The notes beneath the pieces are model-generated. The model made no database searches and was not told the origin of the DNA. It was given only the letters and a program-made list of their open reading frames with translations. A program made the position numbers and the translations under genes. DNA of 64,000 nt, from the NCBI RefSeq assembly GCF_026627445.1, contig NZ_JAPNLJ010000019.1:85428-149427 (forward strand). The letters run 5' to 3'. Shown here piece after piece: positions 10,011-19,862 of the stretch. Position 1 is the first letter of the stretch; every line of letters starts with the position of its first letter. Source of the DNA: Streptomyces sp. H27-H1 (GTDB lineage: Bacteria > Actinomycetota > Actinomycetes > Streptomycetales > Streptomycetaceae).

Positions 10011-10655
10011 ATGGACGTACTCACCGAAAATTTCTCGCTCTACGGGAAGGGCTTCCTCGGCACCGTGGAACTCACGGTCTACGCCTCCCTCCTGGCCCTG
10101 GTCCTCGGATTCCTGATGGCCTCCTTCCGCGTCGCCCCCGTCGGCTCCTTCCGGGTCTTCGGCACCGTGTGGGTGGCCATCCTGCGCAACACCCCGCTCA
10201 CCCTGCTCTTCTTCGCCGTGCTCCTCGGCCTGCCGCGCTTCGGCGTGGTCCTGCCCTTCCAGCTCTTCGCCGTCCTGGCGCTGGGCTGCTACACCTCCGC
10301 CTTCATCTGCGAGGTCCTGCGCTCGGGCATCAACACCGTGCCCAAGGGCCAGGGCGAGGCGGCCCGCAGCCTCGGCATGTCCTTCGGCCAGAGCCTGGGC
10401 ACCGTTGTGCTGCCGCAGGCCTTCCGGTCCGTCATCCCGCCCATCGGCTCCACGCTGATCGCGCTCGCCAAGAACTCCGCGATCGCCGGGGCCTTCAGCG
10501 TCACCGAGCTGCTGGGCACGTACAAGGCCCTCAACGAGCTGGGCTACAGCATCATCTGGACCTTCGTCTGGATCGCGGTGGGCTACCTGATCATCACCCT
10601 GTCCATCAGCGCGCTGTTCAACGTGCTGGAGAAGCGCTTCGGAGTCGCCCGATGA
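10011..10655 (+). CDS. gluC: glutamate ABC transporter permease 1
   Basis: A 214-residue HisM/GlnP-type permease with five hydrophobic helices. The EAA loop is visible near residues 125-135 (GQGEAARSLGMSFGQ), and RNTPLTLLFF is the family TM signature. The size is normal for GluC. A GGGGAGAG ribosome-binding site precedes the ATG, and the stop overlaps the second permease start. Confidence 0.92.
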   Translation: MDVLTENFSLYGKGFLGTVELTVYASLLALVLGFLMASFRVAPVGSFRVFGTVWVAILRNTPLTLLFFAVLLGLPRFGVVLPFQLFAVLALGCYTSAFICEVLRSGINTVPKGQGEAARSLGMSFGQSLGTVVLPQAFRSVIPPIGSTLIALAKNSAIAGAFSVTELLGTYKALNELGYSIIWTFVWIAVGYLIITLSISALFNVLEKRFGVAR

Positions 10656-11539
10656 CCGCGCACGCGCTCCACGGAGACCTGGAGTCCACCGCCCTCTACG
10701 ATCTGCCGGGCCCGCGCGCGCAGCGCCGCCACTTCTTCTACGGGGTCGCCTCGACGGCCATAATTCTCGGGCTCCTCGGCTGGCTGCTCTACCTGCTCTT
10801 CGACACCAACCAGTTCACCGCCGCCAAATGGGCCCCCTTCGAGTACAAGGGCATCCAGGAGCTGCTGCTCAAGGGGCTCGGGAACACCCTCAAGGCCTTC
10901 GCCTACGCCTCGGTGCTCTCGCTCGCGCTCGGCGCGCTGCTCGCGACGGGCCGGCTCTCGGCCCACCGGCCGGTGCGCTGGCTGTCCACACTGTGCGTGG
11001 AGTTCTTCCGGGCCATGCCGGTGCTGGTGATGATCTTCTTCATCTTCGTCGCACTGAAGGTCCAGCCGCTGCCCGCGCTGGTCGCCGGACTGACCCTGTA
11101 CAACGGCTCGGTGCTGGCCGAGGTCTTCCGGACCGGCATCAACTCGGTCGAGAAGGGCCAGCGCGAGGCCGCGTACGCGCTGGGCATGCGCAAGACCCAG
11201 GTGATGACCTACGTCCTTGCCCCGCAGGCGGTCCGGGCGATGCTGCCCACGATCATCAGCCAGCTCGTGGTCGCGCTCAAGGACACCTCGCTCGGCTACC
11301 TGATCACCTACGAGGAGTTCCTGCACGCGGGCAAGCTGATCGCCTCCAACCTCGACTACGACCTGCCCTTCATCCCCGTCGTGATGATCATCTCGCCGAT
11401 CTACATCGGGATGTGCATGCTCCTGTCCTGGTTCGCCACCTGGGTGGCCCGGCGTGAGCGGCGCAACCCCAAGACGAAGGCGGTCGACATCGACATCGAG
11501 GCGGCCGGGCCGGGAACGGCGGCGCCGGGCCGGGTCTGA
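10652..11539 (+). CDS. gluD: glutamate ABC transporter permease 2
   Basis: A 295-residue permease that completes the importer. It has a longer cytosolic N-terminus (about 35 residues) than GluC, five or six helices, the EAA loop EKGQREAAYALGMRKTQ, and FFRAMPVLVMIFF matching the family's conserved TM segment. Its ATGA overlap with gluC implies translational coupling. The gene ends 52 bases before the convergent S15-type hydrolase gene, and the GC-rich palindromic stretch between (GGCCGAGGCC) may act as a bidirectional terminator. Confidence 0.92.
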   Translation: MTAHALHGDLESTALYDLPGPRAQRRHFFYGVASTAIILGLLGWLLYLLFDTNQFTAAKWAPFEYKGIQELLLKGLGNTLKAFAYASVLSLALGALLATGRLSAHRPVRWLSTLCVEFFRAMPVLVMIFFIFVALKVQPLPALVAGLTLYNGSVLAEVFRTGINSVEKGQREAAYALGMRKTQVMTYVLAPQAVRAMLPTIISQLVVALKDTSLGYLITYEEFLHAGKLIASNLDYDLPFIPVVMIISPIYIGMCMLLSWFATWVARRERRNPKTKAVDIDIEAAGPGTAAPGRV

Positions 11540-11591
11540 CCGCCGGGGCCGAGGCCCCGAGAGCCACACCCGGCCCGGCCGCAGCCGTGGA

Positions 11592-13199
11592 TCACTGCTC
11601 GCGCAGCGGCACCGAGAGGTATGAGGGATCGGTGCGCGGCGAGGAGAAGGTCAGCTGCGCGCCGGTCGGGTTGTGCTCGATGTACAGGGGGTCGACGGTG
11701 TCGACGACTACCGCGAGGCGGTGTCCGGCCGGGACGTCGTAGGCGGTGGAGAAGAGTTCCAGGTCCACTCCGAAGGGCTGGCCGGCCGGCTTGCCGTGGA
11801 AGGTGTACGGGGCGTTGCTGACCAGCTTTCCGATGCCGAGCGGGCCGACGTCGTAGAGGTAGGCGACGAAGGTGCCGTCGGACTTGGTGGGGGTGACGGT
11901 GGTGTGCAGTCCGACGGTGCCGCGCACCCGCCGGTCCTCGGCGTAGCGCGGGGACTGCCAGACGGCGGCGAAGGCACGGGGGAGCAGCGGGATGGAGGCT
12001 GTCGGGGGCGCCTGGAAGAACTGGTCCAGGAGGTTGGACAGGAGGACGACTCCGCCGTTGGCGCCGGAGTCGACGCCGGTGAAGAGGTGCTCGCTGTCGG
12101 AGAGCATCAGCTTCTCGGCGCCGCCGGAGCCCACCGACTTCCAGTCGGCATAGCCCTCGTACCCGCCGTCGCTGCGGGGTTTGATCTGTACGGGGGCCTC
12201 GGTGTCCACACCGTTTCGCTCGCCCTTGAGGTAACGGTCGAACCAGCGGTGGGCGTTGGTCCAGGTGTCGTTGGGCAGTCCGAGGAGGCCGGTGGCCTCG
12301 GCGGTGGCGTGGTCGCCGGGGCGCAGCTCCAGGCGCTTGGGGCCGGTCAGCTTCTCGAAGAACTTCGCGTACTGGTTGGGCGGGAAGATGGTGTCGCCCC
12401 ATGCGTTGCCGAGCATGATCGCGGCGCCGTTGGCGTTGATCCGGTCCACCTTCTCGGAGGCGGAGCGCTTCTTGCCCCACTCGATCATCTGCGGTTCCCG
12501 GTCCAGCTTCGAGCCGAGGAAGTCGCCGAGGATCTGCTGGAGCTCGGGGCCGGGGCGGCCGGTGAGGAAACCGGCGCCGCCGAGCAGGCCGGCCGCCTGG
12601 AGGTGCTGGGTGCGCCCGGAGTAGATGGACTCGATGAGATCGGCCCAGCCGCTGAGCGCGACCACGGCCTTGATGCGCGGATCGCTCGCGGAGGCCAGCA
12701 GGCTGATGCCCGCGCCGTACGAGACCCCGCCCATCCCGATGTGCTCCGCGTCGGCGGCGGTGTTCGCCAGCGCCCAGTCGATGACGGCGGAGACGTCGGC
12801 GGTGTCGGCCGGGCCGGCGGTCTCGATCTCGCCGCCGGAGAGCCAGAAGCCGCGGGAGGTGTAACTGACCACCACATAGCCGGAGTCGGCGAGCTTCTTG
12901 GCCTGGACGATGTATTCGATCTGGGGCATGCCCCAGCTGGTGGGCAGCACGATCAGCGGGTACTTCGCGCCGGGCAGGGCGCCGGCCGGGGTGAAGACGT
13001 TGCCCTTGAGGGTGATACCGCCGGAGCCGGGGATGTCGTGGAACCGGAGGTCCGGGGAGGCCTCGGTGGCGACGGTGACGGCGGCGGTCGTGGTGGCGGG
13101 AGCCGCCTGGGCCTGATGGGGGGCCAGGCCCAGGGCGGCTGCGGCCAGTACGGCCGCCATGGCGGTCGCGGTGCTGGTGGTGCGGACCGTACGGACCAT
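11592..13199 (-). CDS. secreted S15/CocE-type serine hydrolase
   Basis: A 535-residue secreted alpha/beta-hydrolase of the X-Pro dipeptidyl-peptidase/CocE class. The ATG at 13199 follows CGAGGAGCG and gives a clean Sec signal peptide ending HQAQA. The nucleophile elbow is GGVSYGAG near residue 180, and a catalytic His is plausible in PGDHATAEATG. The C-terminal 150 residues form the beta-rich domain seen in the S15 family (TVTPTKSDGTFVAYLYDV). The substrate may be a peptide, ester or acyl compound and is not specified by the sequence. Confidence 0.85.
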   Translation of the reverse strand: MVRTVRTTSTATAMAAVLAAAALGLAPHQAQAAPATTTAAVTVATEASPDLRFHDIPGSGGITLKGNVFTPAGALPGAKYPLIVLPTSWGMPQIEYIVQAKKLADSGYVVVSYTSRGFWLSGGEIETAGPADTADVSAVIDWALANTAADAEHIGMGGVSYGAGISLLASASDPRIKAVVALSGWADLIESIYSGRTQHLQAAGLLGGAGFLTGRPGPELQQILGDFLGSKLDREPQMIEWGKKRSASEKVDRINANGAAIMLGNAWGDTIFPPNQYAKFFEKLTGPKRLELRPGDHATAEATGLLGLPNDTWTNAHRWFDRYLKGERNGVDTEAPVQIKPRSDGGYEGYADWKSVGSGGAEKLMLSDSEHLFTGVDSGANGGVVLLSNLLDQFFQAPPTASIPLLPRAFAAVWQSPRYAEDRRVRGTVGLHTTVTPTKSDGTFVAYLYDVGPLGIGKLVSNAPYTFHGKPAGQPFGVDLELFSTAYDVPAGHRLAVVVDTVDPLYIEHNPTGAQLTFSSPRTDPSYLSVPLREQ

Positions 13200-13358
13200 C
13201 GATCGCTCCTCGCGTGTGCCGGGTGTCAAAGTGACCCGACGGTAACGGGAGGGGCTTACCGGAAGTAACCCGTGAGTAAGTTACGTGGCGGTAACGATTG
13301 AACAATGGTCAGTCCGGCGGGTGTCGGTGCGGGCGGCGCCGTACCGGTCCGGCAGGGT

Positions 13359-14570
13359 TCAGCCGGTCTGCGGGGCTCCGGCGGCGGCGCTCTTGGCCTG
13401 CCACTGCTCCCAGGTGAGGTTCCACTCGCCGTAGCCGTTGCCGATGTCCGGATTGCCCTTGGAGCCCTGGCCCGCGACCTCGAACGGGTCGCCCGCCTGG
13501 GACGCCGCGAAGAAGGCCTTGGCCTCCTCGTCACTCATGCCCACGCAGCCGGAACTGGTGTTGGCGCGGCCGAAGTTGGCGGTGTTCCACGGGGCGGCGT
13601 GCACGTACATGCCCGACCAGGTCAGCCGGATCGAGTACTCGACCATCTTGTCGTAGGAGTCGCCCAGGCCCACCGTCTGGGAGTCCATCCGGATGGTGCC
13701 CTCCTTCGCCATCATCACCATCTTCCCGTCCCAGGAAGCCTTCTTCCCGCCGGGAGTGCCCGCCGAGATCGCAGTGGTGCCGACGGACTGGCCGTTCTCG
13801 GTGACCGTCATCCTCTTCGAGTCGAGGTCCACCTTCACCCGGCGGTCCTTGCCGATCTTGAACTCGGTGTTGTAGTCCTTGACGAACATCCCGCCGCCGG
13901 GGCCGGAGTCGACGCCGTTCAGGTTCATCTGGACCTTCACGTCGGTGCCGGACTTCCAGTACTCCTTGGGTCGCCAGTCCACCCGGTCCTTGCCCGAGTA
14001 GTCCTTGATCCAGCCCCAGGAACCCACGGTGTTGTCCGAGGTGGTGACCTTCAGCTGCTTCTCGACCGCGGCCTTGTCCTTCACCGGGTTGTCGAAGACG
14101 ATCGAGACCGGCATGGCCACACCCACAGTGCTGCCCTTGGGGATGTTGATCGAGACCTTGTTCACCTGGTCGGGCGCCGAGGTCTTGAACGCCGTCGTGG
14201 CGCTCTGGCTGTCCGTGTTCTGGGCCTCGACCTTGTAGTCGGCCGAGGGCAGGGCGTTGGCCTGCGAGGTCCAGGTCTTCCCGTCGGCGGATATCTGGCC
14301 GGCCAGTTCACCGCCCTTGGCGTCCGTCACCTTCACCGTCGCGAGTTTTCCGTCGGCGATCGTCACGGTCACCGGCCGGCCCGCCTTGACCTGGTCGCCG
14401 GTCAGGTTCACCGAGACCGCCATGTCCGGCTTCTGCTTCATCTCGGACTTGGCTGTGCCGCCCGAAGCAGCGCCCCCACCGCAGGCGGCCAGCGAGGCGG
14501 CCAGCAGTGCGGTGCCGGCCGCCACGGCGGTGCGGCTGCGTACAGAGAAGACCCGGCGTGTGCGGCTCAA
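13359..14570 (-). CDS. L,D-transpeptidase lipoprotein with Ig-like domains
   Basis: A 403-residue envelope enzyme forming 3-3 peptidoglycan cross-links or attaching proteins. A lipoprotein signal ends LLAASLAAC. Two immunoglobulin-like domains follow, and then the YkuD domain with the catalytic motif HAAPW...SSGCVGM near residues 315-345. The SSGC triplet replaces the commoner SHGC, but the catalytic Cys is present. I chose the TTG at 14570 because GGAGGGG lies six bases upstream and the signal peptide begins immediately; another TTG at 14603 would put that ribosome-binding site inside the gene. Confidence 0.9.
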   Translation of the reverse strand: MSRTRRVFSVRSRTAVAAGTALLAASLAACGGGAASGGTAKSEMKQKPDMAVSVNLTGDQVKAGRPVTVTIADGKLATVKVTDAKGGELAGQISADGKTWTSQANALPSADYKVEAQNTDSQSATTAFKTSAPDQVNKVSINIPKGSTVGVAMPVSIVFDNPVKDKAAVEKQLKVTTSDNTVGSWGWIKDYSGKDRVDWRPKEYWKSGTDVKVQMNLNGVDSGPGGGMFVKDYNTEFKIGKDRRVKVDLDSKRMTVTENGQSVGTTAISAGTPGGKKASWDGKMVMMAKEGTIRMDSQTVGLGDSYDKMVEYSIRLTWSGMYVHAAPWNTANFGRANTSSGCVGMSDEEAKAFFAASQAGDPFEVAGQGSKGNPDIGNGYGEWNLTWEQWQAKSAAAGAPQTG

Positions 14571-14787
14571 CGAAAACCCCTCCGAAGTAATGATCGTGCG
14601 CAAAAGGAGATGCGAACGGAACGACTCTAGGTTGCGGGAGATTCGGAAAAGATCAGGATTCCCCTTGTGACATACACCGCAGCGATACGGTCATCGTCCG
14701 GTCACAATCGCCGCGCACTGCCGTCATGGACAGCTGTGAGAGTCCTGTGCATCCACCGATTTGGACGTACAGGAAGGCCGGTCAGCC
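14571..14787. promoter_or_regulatory. divergent promoter region, L,D-transpeptidase / FemX
   Basis: This 217-bp interval separates two divergent cell-wall genes and is noticeably less GC-rich around 14630-14680. I found no clear operator. Co-regulation of a cross-linking enzyme and a bridge-forming enzyme is plausible but not shown by the sequence. Confidence 0.3.
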
Positions 14788-15963
14788 GTGTGCGCACTGC
14801 TCGTGACCCCCACCCAGCAGGACCAGACCCGAAGCCGCGGCGAGGGGCTCACGGTGCGCTCCCTGTCCGTTCCGGAATATCGGGGATTCCTTTCCCGGCA
14901 CGGCCGGGCCAGCTTTCTCCAGTACCCGTCGTGGGGCAGCGTAAAGGACCTTTGGCGATCGGAAAGGGTCGGATGGCACTGTCCCGGCGGTGAGATAGAA
15001 GGTGCCGGGCTCGTTCTCTACCGTCAATTCCCGGGTACCCGCAAATACTTCGCCTACCTGCCCGAGGGGCCCGTCGCCGACTGGGCCGACCCCGACATCG
15101 ACCGCTGGCTGACCCCCCTCAAGAACCACCTCAGGGCCTCCGGCGCCTTCGCCGTCCGCATCGGGCCCACCCCCGCCTACCGCCGCTGGGACGCGGCCAC
15201 CGCCAAGTCGGGCACCGGACCGGGCCGGCAGATCTCCGACGTGCTCGCCACCGAGGTGGACCCGGTCGGCGCCGCGCTCGCCGACCGGCTGCGCACCCGC
15301 GGCTGGAAGCGCTGCGGCGGCGAGGACGACGGCGACGCCCAGCCGCGCCACGTCTTCCGCGTCCCGCTCGCCGGGCGCACCCTCGACGAGCTGTGGTCCG
15401 GCCTGAACCAGGAGTGGCGGCGCAATGTGCGCAAGGCCACCAAGGCGGGGGTCGAGACGGTGATCGCAACCGCTGCCGAGCTGCCCGAGTTCTACCGGCT
15501 GTTGCGCATCACCGAGGAACGCGACGGCTTCGAGCTCGGCCGCTCGCTCTCGTACTACCAGCAGCAGTACGAGGTCCTCAACGCCGAGGAGCCGGGCCGC
15601 ATGCGCCTCTACCTGGGCATTCACCAGGGCGAGATCCTCGCCGCGCACACCATGATCGTGGCCGGCAGCCGGGTCTGGTACCAGACCGGCGCCTCCGCCG
15701 ACCACCGCCGCGAGGTCCGCCCCAGCAACGCCCTTCAGTGGCGCATGATGTGCGACGCACATGCCCTCGGAGCGGACGAATACGACATGCGCGGGGTACC
15801 CTCCACCCTCGACCCCGACGAACGCTCCTTCGGGCTGCTGCGCTGGAAGCTCGGCACCGGCGGAGAGCTCGTCGAAACCCTCGGCGAGTGGGAGACCTCC
15901 ATGGACGGATGCGCCAACACGGCCCTCTACAAGGCGTTCCAGGCGTACATGGCCCGCCGGTGA
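14788..15963 (+). CDS. FemA/FemX-like peptidoglycan bridge aminoacyltransferase
   Basis: A 391-residue Fem family enzyme, likely FemX, which adds the first amino acid to the lipid II stem peptide using aminoacyl-tRNA. Both GNAT-like halves are recognisable: FLQYPSWGSVKD near the N-terminus and ELWSGLNQEWRRNVRKATKAGV in the middle, followed by HTMIVAGSRVWYQTGAS and YDMRGVPSTLDP. The GTG at 14788 lies ten bases after AGGAAGG and is preferred over an upstream TTG at 14761. The stop overlaps murJ, tying lipid II maturation to its flipping. Confidence 0.88.
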   Translation: MCALLVTPTQQDQTRSRGEGLTVRSLSVPEYRGFLSRHGRASFLQYPSWGSVKDLWRSERVGWHCPGGEIEGAGLVLYRQFPGTRKYFAYLPEGPVADWADPDIDRWLTPLKNHLRASGAFAVRIGPTPAYRRWDAATAKSGTGPGRQISDVLATEVDPVGAALADRLRTRGWKRCGGEDDGDAQPRHVFRVPLAGRTLDELWSGLNQEWRRNVRKATKAGVETVIATAAELPEFYRLLRITEERDGFELGRSLSYYQQQYEVLNAEEPGRMRLYLGIHQGEILAAHTMIVAGSRVWYQTGASADHRREVRPSNALQWRMMCDAHALGADEYDMRGVPSTLDPDERSFGLLRWKLGTGGELVETLGEWETSMDGCANTALYKAFQAYMARR

Positions 15964-17645
15964 CCCTCGCAGACCCCAGGGCGGCCGACACCCAGGCCGC
16001 GACCGAGCCCGCCGCCGACCGCGCGGCACCGAGGAAGAACTCGGTGCTGCGCAGCGGCGCGCTCATGGCCGCCGGCTCGATCGTCTCCCGCGCCACCGGC
16101 TTCGTACGCACCGCCGTGATCGGCGCCGCCCTCGGCACCACGCTGCTCGGCGACGGCTACGCGGTCGCCAACACCGTCCCGAACATCCTGTACATCCTGC
16201 TCATCGGCGGCGCCCTCAACGCCGTGTTCGTCCCCGAGCTGGTCCGCGCCGCCAAGGAGCACGAGGACGGCGGAGCCGCCTACACCGACCGGCTGCTCAC
16301 CGTCTGCACGGCCGCGCTCGTGGTCCTCACCGCGGCCGCCGTCCTGGCCGCCCCGCTGATCGTCTCGGCGTACACCGGCTACAGCGGGGACCAGCAGTCC
16401 GCCACCGTGGCCCTGGCCCGGTACTGCCTCCCGCAGATCCTCTTCTACGGGCTGTTCACCCTGCTCGGACAGGTACTCAACGCCCGCGGCCGGTTCGGCG
16501 CGATGATGTGGACCCCAGTCCTCAACAACCTCGTCGTCATCGCCGTCTTCGGGCTCTTCCTCTCCGTCTCGCACGGCTCCGGCGGCGCGTTCAGCGACTC
16601 CGACACCCGGCTGCTGGGCATCGGCACCACCGCCGGCATCGTCGTCCAGGCCCTCGGCCTGATCCCCCCGCTGCGCGCCGCCCGCTTCCGCTGGCGCCCC
16701 CGCTTCGACTGGCACGGCAGCGGACTGGCCCGCCCGCTGCGCAACGCCGGCTGGCTCGTCCTGCTCGTCCTGAGCAACCAGCTCGCCTACTGGGTCGTGA
16801 CCCGCCTCTCCACCTCCACCGGGGAGCGCGCCGTGGCCGAAGGCCTCGCGGGCGGCGCCGGGTACATCGCCTACAGCAACGCCTACCTGCTGTGGATGGT
16901 CCCGCAGGGCATCATCACCGTCTCCCTCGTCACCGCCCTCATGCCCCGCATGAGCGCCGCCGCCACCGACGGCGACCTCGGACGCGTGCGCGCGGACGTC
17001 TCCTACGCCCTGCGCTCCAGCGCCGCCCTCGTCGTCCCGGCCGCGGCCCTCTTCGCGGCCCTGGCGCCCTGGGTGATCGGCAGCGTCTTCGAGTACGGGC
17101 GCACCGGCCCCGCGGACGTAGCCGTCATGGCCGGCATGCTCACGGCCTTCGCGCCCGGCCTGATCGCCTACTCCGCGCAGTACGTGCTCTCCCGCGGCTT
17201 CTACGCCCTGTCCGACACCCGGACCCCCTTCTTCCTCAACCTGGTCATCGCGGCCCTCAACGCCGCCCTCTCGGCCGCCGCCTATCTCCTGCTGCCGCCG
17301 CGCTGGGCGGTCACGGGCATGGCCGCGGCCTGCTCGATCGCCTTCACGGCGGGCGCCGTCGTCACCGCCCGCACCCTCGCCCGGCGACTGGGCCCGCGCA
17401 CGGGGACCCGTACGCAGCGCAGGAACACAGCCGTACGGACCCACCTGCGGCTCCTCGCCGTGTGCGCCCCGGCGGCCGTCGCCGGGTACGCCGCCGCGCG
17501 CTCCGTCGACCGGTTCGGGAATCTCGCCGGGGCCGCGGCGGGAACCGCGGTGATCGTCCTCGTCGTCGTACTCCTCGCCCGCCCGCTGCGAGTCACGGAG
17601 ATCACCGACCTGCTGGACTCCGTACGACGCAAAACCGGCCGCTAG
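15960..17645 (+). CDS. murJ: lipid II flippase MurJ
   Basis: A 561-residue polytopic protein of the MviN/MurJ family that flips lipid II across the membrane. About 14 hydrophobic helices are apparent. The N-terminal family stretch SGALMAAGSIVSRATGFVRT and the ARYCLPQILFYGLF segment are diagnostic. It starts at a GTG overlapping the upstream femX stop (GTGA). It is shorter than the large MviN paralog that has a pseudokinase domain, so it may be a second copy in this genome; that cannot be tested here. Confidence 0.92.
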   Translation: MTLADPRAADTQAATEPAADRAAPRKNSVLRSGALMAAGSIVSRATGFVRTAVIGAALGTTLLGDGYAVANTVPNILYILLIGGALNAVFVPELVRAAKEHEDGGAAYTDRLLTVCTAALVVLTAAAVLAAPLIVSAYTGYSGDQQSATVALARYCLPQILFYGLFTLLGQVLNARGRFGAMMWTPVLNNLVVIAVFGLFLSVSHGSGGAFSDSDTRLLGIGTTAGIVVQALGLIPPLRAARFRWRPRFDWHGSGLARPLRNAGWLVLLVLSNQLAYWVVTRLSTSTGERAVAEGLAGGAGYIAYSNAYLLWMVPQGIITVSLVTALMPRMSAAATDGDLGRVRADVSYALRSSAALVVPAAALFAALAPWVIGSVFEYGRTGPADVAVMAGMLTAFAPGLIAYSAQYVLSRGFYALSDTRTPFFLNLVIAALNAALSAAAYLLLPPRWAVTGMAAACSIAFTAGAVVTARTLARRLGPRTGTRTQRRNTAVRTHLRLLAVCAPAAVAGYAAARSVDRFGNLAGAAAGTAVIVLVVVLLARPLRVTEITDLLDSVRRKTGR

Positions 17646-17720
17646 CCGGTCCCCCTTCCGGCCGCCCGAATCGGCCGAATGGGGGAGGGGACCGTTCGAT
17701 CACCCTGGAATACTGACCCG

Positions 17721-18404
17721 ATGCCACGCGTACTGCTGATCGAGGACGACCCTTCCATCAGAGAGGGCGTGGGCCTCGGCCTGCGCCGCCGGGGCCACGA
17801 GGTGAGCGCCGCCGAGACCGGCGAGGCAGGGCTCGGCCTCATGGCGAGCTTCCACCCCGAACTGGTCCTGCTCGATCTCATGCTGCCCGGCATCAACGGC
17901 GTCCAGGTCTGCCGCCGGATCCGCGAGACCAGCCAGGTCCCGATCATCATGCTCACCGCACGCGGCGACGACTTCGACATAGTCGTCGGCCTGGAGGCCG
18001 GAGCCGACGACTACATCGTCAAACCCGCCCGCACCGAGGTCATAGAAGCCCGCATCAAGGCCGTGCTGCGCCGCCTCACCGAGCCCGCCGGCGGCCGCCC
18101 CGAGGTGGAGTTCCACGGCGAGCTGCTCATCGACCGCTCCGGCCTCACCGTCGCCAAGAACGGCGTGCGCGTCCCCCTGGCCCCCAGCGAGATCAAGCTC
18201 CTGCTGCACCTGTCGGCCTCGCCCGAGCAGGTCTTCTCCCGCCAACAGCTCCTCGAATACGTGTGGGAGCACAGCTACCACGCCGACGCCCGGCTGGTGG
18301 ACGCCTGCGTACGCCGCCTGCGCACCAAGATCGAGGACCCGGACGACACCCCCCGCTACATCCAGACCGTGCGCGGCTTCGGCTACCGCTTCGGTCCCCT
18401 GTAA
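17721..18404 (+). CDS. OmpR-family response regulator
   Basis: A 227-residue two-component regulator. The receiver domain has the acidic pair EDD at residues 8-10, the phospho-acceptor Asp52 in LLDLMLPG, and the conserved Lys in YIVKPAR. The C-terminal winged helix follows the OmpR pattern (LAPSEIKLLLHL, VWEHSYHADARLVDACVRRLR, VRGFGYRF). The ATG at 17721 is immediately before the first beta strand. The cognate kinase begins nine bases downstream. The order regulator-kinase-lipoprotein recalls the sigE-cse system, but the regulator sequence is not CseB. Confidence 0.93.
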   Translation: MPRVLLIEDDPSIREGVGLGLRRRGHEVSAAETGEAGLGLMASFHPELVLLDLMLPGINGVQVCRRIRETSQVPIIMLTARGDDFDIVVGLEAGADDYIVKPARTEVIEARIKAVLRRLTEPAGGRPEVEFHGELLIDRSGLTVAKNGVRVPLAPSEIKLLLHLSASPEQVFSRQQLLEYVWEHSYHADARLVDACVRRLRTKIEDPDDTPRYIQTVRGFGYRFGPL

Positions 18405-18413
18405 GCGGCGCGC

Positions 18414-19862
18414 ATGAGACGTTTCACACCGCTCGGCCTGCGCACCCGGCTGATCGCCGCCTTCCTGCTCGTCGCCGCCATCTGCGCGGTGACCACGGCC
18501 GCGCTCACCTACCAGCAGGCCCGCAACGCGATCCTCAAGCAGAGCCAGGACACCGCCGTCAGCACCCTGCGCGACCTGGTCGACTCCCAGTACACCCAGC
18601 TGCCCATGGGCCAGGCCGAGCTCGCGCGGCTCGTCGGGGAGCTGGGCAAGCGCGGCCAGCCGCACCCCTGGATCGTCTACGGGGAGTACGGAAAACTGCG
18701 CGCCAGCTCGAACCAGGGCGGCGCGCTCACCTCCCCCTCCATCAGCGAGAAGCTCCGCAGCCAGGTGAGCGCCCACCCGCACGGAGCCTTCCAGCGCACG
18801 GAGGACCGCAGCGGCAACCTCTCCCTCGTCGTCGGCATGCCGGCCGTCTTCAAGTACAAGGAGTCCTACGAGACCACCGGCGCGGTCTTCTACGCGGTCG
18901 TGCCCCTGGAATCGGAACAGACCACCGTGGAGGCCATGGTCGCCGCCGCCAGACGGGGCGCCGTACCGGGCCTGGCGATCTCCGTGATCCCCGCCCTGCT
19001 CGCGGCGCGCAGCGTGCTGAGGCCCGTACGGGACATGCGCAAGGCCGCCCAGCGGCTGGGCCGCGGCCGGCTCGACACCCGCATCGAGGTGCGCGGCGCC
19101 GATGAACTCGCCGGACTCGCCCGCACCTTCAACGAGACGGCCCGGGCCCTCGAACAGTCGGTCAGCGAGCTCCGGGAGGCCGAGGCCCGGGCACGCCGGT
19201 TCGCCGCCGACGTCTCCCACGAACTGCGCACCCCGCTCGCCGGGATGCTCGCGGTCACCGAGGTCCTGGACGAGGACGCCGAGGAGCTCGACGCCGACAC
19301 CGCCAAGGCGCTGCGCCTGATCAGCGCCGAGACCGGGAAACTCGCCGTGCTCGTCGAGGACCTCATGGAGATCTCCCGCTTCGACGCCCGCGCCGCCGAG
19401 CTCAACCTCGACGAGGTCGACGTCGCCGAGACCGTCACCAAGACGCTGGAACGCCGCCACTGGACCGACGGCCGGGTCAGCACCGACCTGCCCCCGGACA
19501 TCCGTGCCCGGCTCGACCCCCGCCGTTTCGACGTGGTCCTCGCCAACCTCGTGGGCAACGCCCTCAAACACGGCGGGGCCCCGGTCCGCGTCGGCGTCCG
19601 CACCGAGACCCGGCCCGAGGGCGAGCGGCTGCTGGTCGAGGTCGCCGACAGCGGCCCCGGCATCGCCCCCGAGGTGCTGCCGCACATATTCGACCGGTTC
19701 TTCAAGGCCGACGCGGCCCGCACCCGCTCCACGGGCAGCGGGCTGGGCCTGGCCATCACCTTGGAGAACGTCCGCCTGCACGGCGGCACCCTGCACGCGG
19801 CCAACGGCCCCGGCGGCGGAGCCCTCTTCACCCTCGACATGCCGCTGGAGGCCCGCGTATGA
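18414..19862 (+). CDS. sensor histidine kinase with HAMP domain
   Basis: A 482-residue membrane kinase. A first transmembrane helix lies at about residues 11-33, an extracytoplasmic sensor region of about 130 residues follows, then a second helix near residue 180 and a HAMP linker. The phospho-acceptor His is in ADVSHELRTPL near residue 267. The ATPase has the N box GNALKHG, G1 DSGPGIA, F box FDRFFK and G2 GSGLGLA. It should phosphorylate the regulator encoded upstream; its position beside murJ/femX suggests cell-envelope sensing, which is inference. The stop overlaps the lipoprotein gene. Confidence 0.93.
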   Translation: MRRFTPLGLRTRLIAAFLLVAAICAVTTAALTYQQARNAILKQSQDTAVSTLRDLVDSQYTQLPMGQAELARLVGELGKRGQPHPWIVYGEYGKLRASSNQGGALTSPSISEKLRSQVSAHPHGAFQRTEDRSGNLSLVVGMPAVFKYKESYETTGAVFYAVVPLESEQTTVEAMVAAARRGAVPGLAISVIPALLAARSVLRPVRDMRKAAQRLGRGRLDTRIEVRGADELAGLARTFNETARALEQSVSELREAEARARRFAADVSHELRTPLAGMLAVTEVLDEDAEELDADTAKALRLISAETGKLAVLVEDLMEISRFDARAAELNLDEVDVAETVTKTLERRHWTDGRVSTDLPPDIRARLDPRRFDVVLANLVGNALKHGGAPVRVGVRTETRPEGERLLVEVADSGPGIAPEVLPHIFDRFFKADAARTRSTGSGLGLAITLENVRLHGGTLHAANGPGGGALFTLDMPLEARV